In this document: one piece after another, positions 1 to 10,559 of the stretch
How positions within the stretch are numbered: the stretch's first letter is position 1
Layout: every line of letters begins with the position of its first letter
Assembly (NCBI GenBank): GCA_949361645.1
Contig: OX442415.1
Location: forward strand, 17,511,269-17,575,268
DNA from: Spongilla lacustris
Taxonomy: Eukaryota; Porifera; Demospongiae; Spongillida; Spongillidae
DNA: 64,000 nucleotides
Direction of reading: 5' to 3'
Notes under the pieces: model-generated
What the model was told of the DNA's origin: nothing
Seen by the model: the letters and a program-made list of their open reading frames with translations, nothing else
Database searches by the model: none
Program-made: the position numbers and the translations under genes

Positions 1-697
1 ACATGGATAATTGACGCGTCGACGACAGGGAGGGGCGCGCGCGAAGCGCGCGAAAATTTTGTGGTGCGCGTTCTAATTTTTCCACAGATTGTATTGGAAA
101 CTAAGGCAATCAAGACCAATAAATAGTGCCCTCTGTTCGAGCAGCACGATAACAATAACAAAAACTGGTAGCAATTAACACGTAGCCGATTCTAGATCTC
201 ATGACATCAGTCAAGCCGACATGTATAGAGCAATGTACTTGGAATTGGATTGTTAACCTACGTAACCGTACTATTACGTAACAAATGCTATAAATATATA
301 TCACGTGGGGTGAAATCCCGCCTTCGTTCGCTATTGATGAACTCGTCCCCAGCATTATGACTCTACATGTATACTACATAAATAATCATCTTAATTAAAC
401 ACATTTCGTGTAATTTGCTTGGCGGCTGGTGCGCCCCTATCGTCATTCTGGCGCCCCCTTTTTAAGGCCAGCTGGGGGGGCAACTGCCCCCCCTGCCCCC
501 CCGGCCACCTCGCCACTGAGCTCGCGGTGTTGTTCACGTACTCGTGCGGATGAAAGTCACGGCCCGCAATCCTTTTCGTGAGTAATCGGTCCGAACGCGG
601 GTAGGTGAGCCTGAATCCAACGTAGGCCGTCACGTCAGGGTTACAAATGAATTTACGTGACGTTACGGGCCCGCAGCAGGGCAGTCGAATTGCTGTG
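1..697. other. Flanking sequence outside repeat block R1, no gene recognised
   Basis: This stretch does not match any other part of the window. It holds a GC-rich self-complementary run near 35-55 (GCGCGCG, AAGCGCGCG) and a G/C-rich patch with C-runs at 415-540. A similar word (GCGAAGCGCGCG) recurs at about 10331. Reading frames here have no recognisable motif. The junction with R1 is sharp at 698, where sequence shared with R2 and R3 begins. Confidence 0.4.
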
Positions 698-2859
698 TCT
701 CCAGGCATTGGTCCTAGATCTAGACCATTAGGGGTCCTAGATCTAGAACTACTACATTTCAACTTCAAAATTAATTCAAATAAGCATATTTCAACTTATG
801 GTCTCCAATCTTAGTTGGATAAATAGTAGTTAAGAAGAAAACACTTTAATGATAGATTGTCACCTACGCATACATGTAGGCATTGCAAATCACTTTTTGT
901 TTTCCAAACAGTGAACAAACAATTTAGCCAACGTTTGAAATAATGAGGATCAATTTACCAAAGAAGGCTACTTGCAAAGTGGCGGCAGAAAACAATGCCA
1001 ACATGCTGCTAGGGTTATGTATGCTGTTGGGGCACGCCCCTCATTTAGCTGGAGTTGTTCCGATTTGCAAAAAACTTACAAGAAGCATTCTTCGCTTTTT
1101 TAGGCAGATATAATTTTTAACTCTTTTTTGCCAAACACACACGATTTCCTACTTTTCATTAGGATTGTAGGCAATTTTTGTACACTCCTCCATCTTAATT
1201 GTGTATCTAAAGAGCCAATGGTAGAATGAGCTCCAAAGCAAATTAAAAACGAAGCCCTATGATGTTACATTATTCAAGTTCAACATTTTATATGGTATTG
1301 AATGCAAGGACCATAGGTTGCAATAGAACACCTACACGTAGGCTAAAACAGCACTTTTTGCCTACAAGGCTACATGTAGGTGTTTGTTCGATCTACCATT
1401 AACAATTCATTTATTTTTCGATATTACTGTAGCAGAATGAGTTTTTTTTTGTAAATTAAGTGGAGAAAGTGAATCAGTTGTTTTTTTTTTTTTTTTTTTG
1501 CTTTTAACTTCACACCCATATGTGCTCTATTTCAGGGGACATACATTGGGCTTCAAACTATAAATGATTGCATTTACATGAAGAGTAAAATTAGCATTCA
1601 GGAGGAGAATTTATATTTGAGCTAGCCATACCCAATTTTACTTGGCACTGTGAGTTTATGAGCACTCTTTCCATTAACCAATTACATTTCATGATTTTAA
1701 TACACAAATGTAGGGTTATTTATCACCGCATCCACGAGAAACGCGGGGAAATTTAGTCTATTGTGGGGCAACCGAAAAATGATTAATTCCCTCTAGATAG
1801 AATTGCTTGGTTTTAAATGGAGATTTCACTACATGTACTATTATGAGGCATGTTGCATTTTTTGTATCTCGAAACATCATTGCATAGTCGATTGGTTCTA
1901 GCGTTATCGCGTAAGAGGTACAGATTTTTAAAATAACATATTGCTTCTAGAGCATTACAATAAATGCGTAAAAACTGTATGAAACTATGGGAAAATGGTT
2001 TCAAATTATGGCTCTAAGTTATCAACTCTCACGGTCAGTGTGATATGCAGTGCAAGGTAATGAAATAAGAAAACGGCATTACCGCGAGTGAATTTTTGCG
2101 TGGGCGGACTTCAAGAATCTTTCTTCCTGTTTTACTAAATAACATACCATGACTCTATCCAGACAGGTACAGACTGTATGTTTTGGTAGAACTTGCAAAA
2201 CCTGCCTTTGCTGGCACTTTGGATAACTTGCAAAACCTGCCTTCGCTGGCACTTTGGATGAGTGGACCACGCCCCCTGTCTACTGCGAGCGAAAATGTCT
2301 TGTAACTTACTGCTGAAACCGAGTGCAATAGAAGGTTTGGCTTGTTTTTATGTACCCTCCTATAGTTGTATAACCCAGCAATTTTGATTCAGTAATACTC
2401 AAGGTGGTGGAAAACATGACCCTGAAAAAAGTGTATGCGAGGACATTTACCACATGACGTGCCCATTCGATATCTTCATGTAACAGGGAGTTATTTATAA
2501 AGCACCATTGCAGAAAAAGTACAAATTACTATTTACAAATGGGTGAGCTTTCTGATCATATTTTTTTCCAGTCAAAAAAACGATAGGAGGGAATTATCAA
2601 TATTCACAAATGCCCCAAAATTTCCCCGTGTCTCTCGTGGATGCGGTGTTATAAAGTGTTAAACATGGATATAAAATAGTAATTACACATACATACTTTG
2701 AATACCATTATTACCATTATTGTGTTTGCAGCAATATTACTGCAACCAACAGCAGTAGGAGCATTTCGAATGGCATGCTGTGCACTTTCATTGCACATAA
2801 GGTGTTGATTCAGTTTTCATCTGATACATTGGTTGTACATAATTAGTGGTGAGTAGTGT

Positions 2860-3144
2860 GACCGTCATAGGCCTAAAATGCAGACAAAAAATAATACATT
2901 TACATACATGTACATCTAGAAATAGAATTATAGTTGCCTCCTCAATGACTTCCCCTTGATTTGAATGTCGGCAAACTGTTCGCCCATCCTCTAGGAATTC
3001 ATTAAGGATCAGCTGGTGACCCAGTTTGCCAATGAATAAAGCAATAAAGCTATCAACATCTTTGGGATCTGAAAAAGCCTGCTCAGACTCATATTTGTAG
3101 GCCATATAGGCATCGACAGTGCAGATCCCAAAAAATGGTTCCAA
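2860..3144 (-). pseudogene. Possible piggyBac/IS4-type transposase C-terminal remnant (R1)
   Basis: The minus-strand frame contains FFGICTVDAYMAYKYESE followed by a segment ending in LGHQLILNEFLEDGR. This resembles the region after the last catalytic Asp in piggyBac-derived, DDE_Tnp_1_7-type transposases, where a hydrophobic strand with V-D and a following lysine or tyrosine precedes an acidic helix. Compared with the copy in R2 there is a 3-bp in-frame difference and mostly conservative changes, which suggests past coding constraint. Upstream sequence has stops and no catalytic triad was found. The fragment ends at a possible splice site near 2930. The family assignment is by eye and tentative; it could be an unrelated exon. 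Confidence 0.33.
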
Positions 3145-3537
3145 ACATGTGATACCACCAACAGTCAGTGTACCATGTCACATTCCATTGCCAGCGAACC
3201 TTGGTGCAATATCAATTACACTAAAGTTTTCACAATCATGTGCGATCGTTTGACATGCTACCTCTTATGGTGACATGGGTGAATGCTTGGCTATGGAGCT
3301 GCAGTTTGATATGATGAATTTGAGGTTCTTCTTGGCCTGTAAGGACAGTTGTTGCCTCAAGCAGAATGTGATCACCAATTCATATCCTCAGACTCTCCTG
3401 TAGCCCACATGGTTAATAAATGCTTAGGGAAACCTTAAGTTGCTCCATGGCTGTTTAGAGCCTCCAGTGTTTTCACAGAGGAAAAGGCACTATTGACATG
3501 TACAACATGCAAGGATCCAAATTAATCGTAAGGTGCC

Positions 3538-3560
3538 CCCCCCCCCCCCCCCCCCCCCCG
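3538..3560. repeat. Poly-C tract in R1
   Basis: A run of about 20 C bases. The matching position in R2 (22884-22908) is a poly-G run on the plus strand, as expected for the inverted copy. R3 lacks the whole surrounding 2 kb. Confidence 0.9.
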
Positions 3561-4180
3561 TCATTGCATCACATGCAAGCCAATCTCATTCGTCCTTGTA
3601 TGCGCTGAACATTTCTTATTTTACGAGCACTAAAGGAATTGTTTGTACGTGAGGCATTGAGGTTAATAATAGCCGTTGTAAGGATTCTTAAGAGTTACAC
3701 TTCAATAGCACCTTGGCATTACATATAGCAATCTTGAACATAGGACACCAAGGCTAGGTACTTAATATTGCTTCAATAAAAAATGAGAAAAAAGTGTCCA
3801 TTTATAGTTGGTAGTAAAATCTAGGCTTCAAATTGATATTGCACGTACTTATCTGTTCCTAAGCTGAATTTGAAAGATAGGAAGGTAGCTATTGATGCCA
3901 GCTGTGCATGTAAAAAAAAAAAAAAGGTCACAAAGGCACTTATGTAGAAAAAGTGTTTACATAAGTGGTTAGAATTTATCAATGCCCCGAACTGTTTCAT
4001 CCGTGGTTGTGCCATCCGACCACTTTATGCGATTCCGACACTGGTGACCTGCTCCGATGACCTGTGCAACACTTCTAGAACAATTCTGATTCTTTTTATA
4101 TCTTTCCTACAACAACGATGAAGTTGTTTCCCATTTTCGCTGTAATGCCCACAAATTGATGGATGTGCAATGTCTGGATG

Positions 4181-4207
4181 CTTTCATCTTGTGACACAAG
4201 ATGAAAG
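4181..4207. repeat. 27-bp perfect palindrome in R1
   Basis: CTTTCATCTTGTG, a single base, then CACAAGATGAAAG: 13-bp arms with no mismatch. It is present in all four R copies (22203-22229, about 56889-56915, about 63679-63705). R3 and R4 share a variant centre, which groups them against R1 and R2. Confidence 0.85.
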
Positions 4208-4574
4208 ATAATAAGTAGCATGCACTAAATACTAAATAAGACGAAACATTGTTAGAGTTTTAAAAGCAGCCATTTGTTATTTTCAGCACTTTAGTTAGTC
4301 CTAGGGCGATTGGAGGTTAAAAAGGTTGAAGTATAGTATGACTGAGGTTTCTAAAGATGTTTCAGTAATAGAACAATGCACGAATTTGATCATGTAGGCC
4401 CTTTTGCAAAATGGGTGTGTACCTTATAGGCAAACCAATATGACCTAATAACACTGTATTGTATATATAAACCACATATCCACTGTTGTGGGCAAACCTG
4501 GTAAATGTTTTGCATGTACCAAGTAGTGTAATTTAGGCTACCAAAAAATGTACCACCTGCATGGTACAATTTTT

Positions 4575-4860
4575 GTGTGCCAGACTGTGGATATGAGGAT
4601 AGCAGGTGTTCAGTGTGGGGAAGCTGTGTTATGAACCTTGTATATGGTGCATGTGTGACAGAGTAGAAGCATACAATGTATGCAATCTCTTGTGTGATGT
4701 CATCTTATTCACCCCCTCCTCTCCCGCACAAACAGTGTTGGTGTAGGGAATTGAGTCCACCTATAACATTGTATGTTGTGACCTGCTGGGCATCTTGAGC
4801 ACATTCATTGTGCACCAATGGCTACCAATAAAGGTGGATATGAGGATGGTAGGTTTTCTG
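4575..4860 (+). repeat. Exon-like repeated block in R1
   Basis: The block contains GGATATGAGGATGGTAGG and GGATATGAGGATAGCAGG followed by GTTCAGTGTGGGGAAGCTG. Diverged versions occur in S2 near 53220-53650 and, inverted, in S1 and R2. In S2 the word is followed by GTAAGT, a good splice-donor sequence. No protein domain could be recognised in it. Confidence 0.45.
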
Positions 4861-6589
4861 TGTACTAATATTGTGGGGATGGTGTAAAATCATTGATTGG
4901 GTAAGGGTGTGCAAACAAATAATACCCATAGTACAGTATACATGTAGCATGCATGCAGATTAATATAAAGGATTGGACGGTACTATTGTAGTATGGGTTG
5001 TATTGTAGACACATATGCAAGTATTATTATATCACCTATTCTCCCCTCTTCCTTCAGCGCAGAGATGGTTTTTATGCTGCATCAATGCATAACCATATAT
5101 ATCAGTGAGGATGTCTAGTGGTGCTGTGGGAACCCAATGGGATCATCCTGGTGTTCACAGTGGAGGTGGTAACTACTCTGCTGTGGCAACAGTTGCTGTT
5201 CCTGCATCCCCCAGTTACCTTGGTAGCCAGATACTGTAGTTGCAAGCAGCATTGGTTCCACCAACCCCAAACACACAAGTAGGTTTGCAGCATGTCCTTG
5301 CCAGATTGAGTAGGCTGTGGGCTTGTAAACTCATTTTTCTGTGGAACAGGGGTGTATTTATTTCTATGTCTACAAAACCTACTTGCAATTCATGAGGAAA
5401 AAAATCTAGGATTTCAATTAGGACAGTTTCAAGGCAGGGGGAGGATTTGAGAGGGTATGTGCCCTCCCACACAAAGTTTTAATGTGGTAGTTGGTTTATG
5501 CAGCCTCATACTAGCACTAGCTTTGCAGTGCATTGTACTGCGATATTCAACCAAATTAATTTTACCTTTAATCCCCCGTTGTCCTACGCGTAGGACACAA
5601 GTAAAAATTAATTTTTAGCAAACTCACATAAGCAGAGAACAAATCAAAATCTCATTGTATTGTAGAAATGGTTATCAATTCAGAAAATACTGGTGCTTCC
5701 TTGCAATTCAGATTCAACTACAGTCAATAGTGCATTGCTAAAAGATGCATTTTTGGTAAATCGCAAACCAACTTCAAGTACCAACACATAATGTTACAAA
5801 GAGCAGAATAACATGTTAACGGAAAACAGCACTAAGCAAATAAAAATGTACATTGTAGATTTGGAATTTGCTAGCTCGACAAACGTATGAAGGATAGGTA
5901 TTTGTCAATCGCTTGTTGCTGGAATAGCAAATAGAATGGACAAAATCTTGAAAACGTACAGTGCGTTTTTGTTAAATATGGCAAAACCAATCAGACTGTT
6001 TTAAGTAGCACACACATCACGCTTCAAAAAACATTCAAAAAAAGTTATTCTTGTTGTACGTTTTCTTTTTTTCTGTGAGAATTAAATTCTCCAATGCATA
6101 TTTAAGAACCACGTGCATTTTTTTACATCATGTAACCAAGCGTGTGATTTAAAAAATTAGATTTGAAATTTAGCGCGATAGACACATCAAACAACAGTAC
6201 AGAATTGGATGCCAAACACCTGCAGAATTTTCAAGTATTGGTCCTATGCGTAGGGACTTGGACCTGGGGATTTAAGGTTTAACACATCTGAGTAAGTCTG
6301 GGGAGGAGAGGGGACAATGGCAGGGGGCAATCTTGTATAAGATGGTTATTACAAGCTTTTATCATGATCTCATTTTCCCCTTGCAGCTCCTTCTACTGTT
6401 AGCCAGCACTGTGTGTTCACTGACACACGAATTCGTTTGACATTCGTGAGCGCGCTGGGACATACCTAGACATCTCCAGATGTATTAGATCTCTGCATGA
6501 ATATATCTACACAGTTACCAACTGAACACCATTGATGTCTGTAACTGTTTCCATTGGTAAACGAGCTGAGTTATACAGATCGTCGTCAT

Positions 6590-7315
6590 ATGCATGTGAC
6601 TTGCATGGTCCGAACGTACCGTTCCTACGTACTGTCCAATTAGAAGATGCACGGAGAGGAAGGAAGCTGAGCGTACTGCCGGCACTCGGCTGATTTAATA
6701 TATACTATACAAGCAAAACAAATTCCCTGGATCCAAACCTTAGCCTGGTACGGAACGATGGCAATGGTATTATGCAATCACGACAATAAACGGCTAAGAG
6801 ATATCATGTCTGTAACGGAGCTGTAACAGAACGTTCTTACCTAACGTACTGTTACGGAGCTGTAACGAGATGGCACCACCCAAATACGAGACGGCACTAT
6901 GGTATGGGGGATGAACACTGCCATAATTCGACACGCGCTCGCTTTTCGTATTCGGGTCGCGCTATCTCGTATTCGACGTGCCGTCTCGTATTCGGGTCGT
7001 GCCGTCTCGTATTTGGGTGGTGCCATTTCGTATTGGGGTGGTGCCATCTCGTTACAGCTCCGTAACAGTACGTTAGGTAAGAACGTTCTGTTACAGCTCC
7101 GTTACAGACATGATATCTCTTAGCCGTTTAATTATTTGTGATTGCATAATACCATTGCCATCGTTCCGTACCAGGCTATGGTTTGGATCCAGGGAATTTG
7201 TTTTACTTGTATATAATCAGCCATGCTTATGAACGCCGGCTGTACGCTCAGCTTCCTCTCCTATTCGTGCATTCGACAGTACGTAAGAACGGTACGTTCT
7301 GACCATACACAGCGA
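6590..7315. repeat. Palindromic core P1 (two R-type ends head to head)
   Basis: The left arm is the R1 end. From about 6905 the right arm reads back the same sequence: 21-bp repeats of the type TCGTATTCGGGTCGTGCC, then GTTACAGCTCCGTAACAG, then GTTCCGTACCAG and GGATCCAGGGAATTTG. The arms pair for about 300 bp. Beyond the BamHI-like GGATCC they belong to two diverged subtypes: the left arm is like R2-R4 and the right arm is like the left arm of P2. The extreme tip of the left arm is missing, since it switches at 6897. Confidence 0.8.
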
Positions 7316-7689
7316 CTCGCTAATGCAAATACGGTACTGCATGCTTACGTAAGTGCATTCGTATTCGGAGGAGTACGGACATCGGCAGTCATAGGCTTCC
7401 GATCCCCGTGTGTGGACTGATTGCATACGGATGTGGATACAGATCCCTGCAGTTAGTACGTCCGCTTACGTTTTTAATTTGTATGCATTACGTTTCACCC
7501 GTCTTTCAATCCGTTCTTACACTGTAGCGGTACGTATACAATATCAATGCCCCGCCTTTTAGTAGCTAGTATACCTACTCCGCTAAACATCGCACATTTA
7601 ATGACTATACAAACGATGTTTATTATTATTATTATTTAAAAAACACAACAGCAAACAAATCACTTGATCAAGCAAAGTCACTTCACAGT

Positions 7690-7721
7690 CATAGATATTA
7701 GAAATACCTCTAATATCTATG
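7690..7721. repeat. 13-bp perfect hairpin
   Basis: CATAGATATTAGA at 7690-7702 pairs with TCTAATATCTATG at 7709-7721 across a 6-base loop. Confidence 0.85.
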
Positions 7722-8707
7722 CTTCGATTAACTCATAAATTCACACTCTTGTGCTGTATGGGGAAAAGGCAATACTAACACATGCAGAGACGTCGCGAAT
7801 AGCACTAACCTGAACATGTTGCGCTTCTGTGGCCACAATGAGGATTGTTTTGAACTAGCGTATTGCATTGGATGACGTGTGTTACAATCGCTACACATAA
7901 AGTATTAGTCACTCACCAAGATTGGAAGAGAACTGACTTCTGTCGTAACGCGTGACACAGCAATGACACTAGTAGTAGGCTAGGAAACAATAACAATGCT
8001 AACTTACAGATTTTCTGCGAAATCGCCTATAGGACCAGTAGCATAAAAACAAGCAAAACACAATTGGTTATCAAAACGGACGCTCACCTACATGTAGCAT
8101 GTTCGAGATCGAAGCCATCCCTAAATAGAGGCACATGCATGTTGAATTATGTTTCGCTTACCACCTAGCATGTCCAATTGGCGCTCGAACCGCTATAGCC
8201 ATGCATGCGCTGTTATTAGAACGAAAGGCATATAAATAACGGCACGTTTTGTGTTTACCTAGCTTTCTCAGCGTCCGAGGCATCTTTTACGTTGCAAATA
8301 TCGACAAGTAGGCCAATTTATATATCCAGAGCAGCGTGAGCATCGACGGCGTGACCATCATAGGCTCATGATCACATAGTCGAAGTGTACTCTGGATTCG
8401 CACACAACAAAGGCCATTGCTTTACTATCAGGTGAAGCTACATGCTGTTGCCTCTCTCGTATGAAATGGAGCATCACAAATTCAGCTTCCCGGGATTCAG
8501 TCTAGTAATAATATAGCGCAATAAATAGAAATACGATGGCAATCCACGAGTAATACAAACCTCATTACAGTTGACGTAGTAATCTGTCTCTTTTACTGTT
8601 AAATGAAGAATCGAAGAGCTCTAAGGTCGCCATTTCAACCGCCAAAAGCTACAGCCAAATAATAGTCACGAGATCAAAACGATAATAAATAATAAACTTG
8701 ACATACA

Positions 8708-8934
8708 AGAGCTAGCGAGGCGGCGATATAATAAAATTGTATTAACACCTGACGCGACTCTAAGAGCTGTATGCAGGGGAGCAGATTGCCTTTTGGAACG
8801 GAGTCAACGGACGATGATTACGGCAAGAGCTAGCTAGCTCGAGGCGGAGCTGAAGCGATATAATAAAATTGGATCACATGACGCGACACTAAGAGCTCTA
8901 TGCAGGGGACCGGATTGCTTTATTGGAACGGACG
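8708..8934 (+). repeat. Diverged direct repeat, about 100 bp, two copies
   Basis: Copies at 8708-8803 and 8826-8934 share GCGATATAATAAAATTG, then TGACGCGAC, CTAAGAGCT and TATGCAGGGGA in the same order. They differ by small indels. No function is evident. Confidence 0.7.
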
Positions 8935-8951
8935 ATGACACTGCATGTGGA

Positions 8952-8987
8952 CTCTCTTTCATCCACATGCATGTGAATGAAAGAGAG
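8952..8987. repeat. 36-bp near-perfect palindrome
   Basis: CTCTCTTTCATCCACATG is followed directly by its complement with one mismatch, so 17 of 18 pairs match and there is no loop. Confidence 0.85.
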
Positions 8988-9000
8988 CATACAGTAGTGA

Positions 9001-9126
9001 CATACTACAGACTACTATACATGTATATATAGTAAAGAGAGCATCTACAGCGGACTACCACAGAAAAGAGAGCACACAGTACATAGTACTACAGACTTCT
9101 GACTACATGTAGTAGTCTGTAGTATG
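9001..9126. repeat. 17-bp perfect inverted repeat around a 92-base spacer
   Basis: CATACTACAGACTACTA at 9001-9017 is matched by TAGTAGTCTGTAGTATG at 9110-9126. Repeated AAAGAGAGCA words lie in the spacer and in the adjacent palindrome at 8952-8987. It could be a small foldback element. Confidence 0.75.
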
Positions 9127-10559
9127 CAGTATGTATAATGATAATTTTTATTTGTGCTTGTCAGTTACCTGCATGCTTGCATGTGTCTTATATATACACA
9201 TGCATGGATGTAAATGCATCGATCATTGTCCATGCTAGGTGTATACTGTAGAACTGCATGATGATGCACAAAAGGCAATAGCAATTGACGTATAGTGCAT
9301 CTTGTATGAATAAAAACCCAGATAATTGGTTTGAAAATTCATGTACACTGCATATAAAAAGTATAAGATTGTATAATCATTCCATGCAATACATACCGGC
9401 GTATTTAGCTATATACATGTATAGTATAGCTGACTACTCCATGCCGGAGTACTCGCTCTTATTATAAGCAATGTACTGGCATTGAAGACTTTAGAGTTAG
9501 GTTTAACATACTATAGCCGGCTGTGACACTCCGGCAGGTGCACTGATATGATGCATATATCAGTATCCTATCTTGATATGGCTGTTCTTTTTATGTTTGT
9601 GTACTTCAGTTTATTCAGCTGTGCATCTTCTAGTATAAGACCTCTAAGAGATGAGGTATATCGATCGAGCTAGGCAACTGCAAATCACTTTCACTTCTGA
9701 TTTGACTCGAACTGCATGCATGCATGGGTTAATAGTGATTCACCTAATGTATATTTATATACAGACCATATACTATGATTATTGATACAATAAACATATA
9801 ATGTTTATGCTTGTGTACTAGAAAGGGATTGATGTTTTAGTGAAAACATGTATTGAGGAGCGGAATTTAGTTTCTGAGTTCGAGAGACGAATAATTACTA
9901 CGCGTTATACTGATAACTTTTCAACTGTTCACGTAGCTTCGCATGCATGTATGTATTGTTATAGACCGATGTCAGCACTAACATCACAGCAAAGAGAAGG
10001 AGCTCTGCCGTTAGTGAATGCATGCATCTGTAGTGCATCTAGGCTATAGGCCTATTTCTGATCCGTCAGTGCAGGTTGATGACGACCACCAAGACATGTA
10101 CATTAGCTGCATGGAGGACGTGATTATAAATGTAAATTGTACATATTTTGGTAACCACAACGTGTACCGGTGTCTCATGCAGTCACGTCTTGAGATGCTT
10201 ACCTGCCCCGCCCCCGATATATGAACAATCGAATATCAGCACGCACTGATTGGTTATCTCGTGAGAGATTTTGTTACTAACACAACATGGTAATCCAGGT
10301 GCATGTCGAATAGATTCTCACGATCACTTGTGCGAAGCGCGCGTTTTTAAATTAGTGAACCGCCATTCCATTTCCAACTCAACGAGGATTAAGTGACAGC
10401 CATACTGTTCGAAAGCACGTCATAAAAAATATATCATATGTACAAACTAAACGTCTATTAACTGGAGAAAATCGGCTGGGAAGGAGGAGGAACGAAGGCA
10501 GAGTCTGAAAATTTCTTCTTGAACATTTATGCATTCATGGGAGGGAACAGGAACTGTGG

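Larger units (their letters stand above)
698..6897 (-). mobile_element. Repeat block R, copy 1 (inverted orientation)
   Basis: A block of about 6.2 kb matches 19441-25811 along its whole length in reverse orientation, and matches parts of 54973-59550 and 59554-64000. The distal end (698-750) carries two copies of a CCTAGATCTAG palindrome. The proximal end carries 21-bp repeats that run into palindromic core P1. Internal landmarks, all in the same order in R2, are a poly-C run, a 27-bp palindrome, a piggyBac-like remnant and exon-like blocks. No intact gene is seen. It is probably a composite transposon or an old segmental repeat. Its superfamily is unknown to me. Confidence 0.8.
7316..10559. 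other. Single-copy segment, no gene recognised
   Basis: This segment has no counterpart elsewhere in the window. It contains several hairpins, listed separately, a diverged direct repeat at 8708-8934, and many TGCATGCA and TACATGTA words. Short frames at 9840-10224 have no recognisable domain. No promoter or splice structure could be defended. Confidence 0.4.

Noticed and set aside
5110..5400. Plus-strand frame in R1 opening MSSGAVGTQWDHPGVHSGGG
   Set aside because: The same position in R2 and R4 has a 13-bp difference that breaks this frame and brings stops, so it is not conserved as coding.
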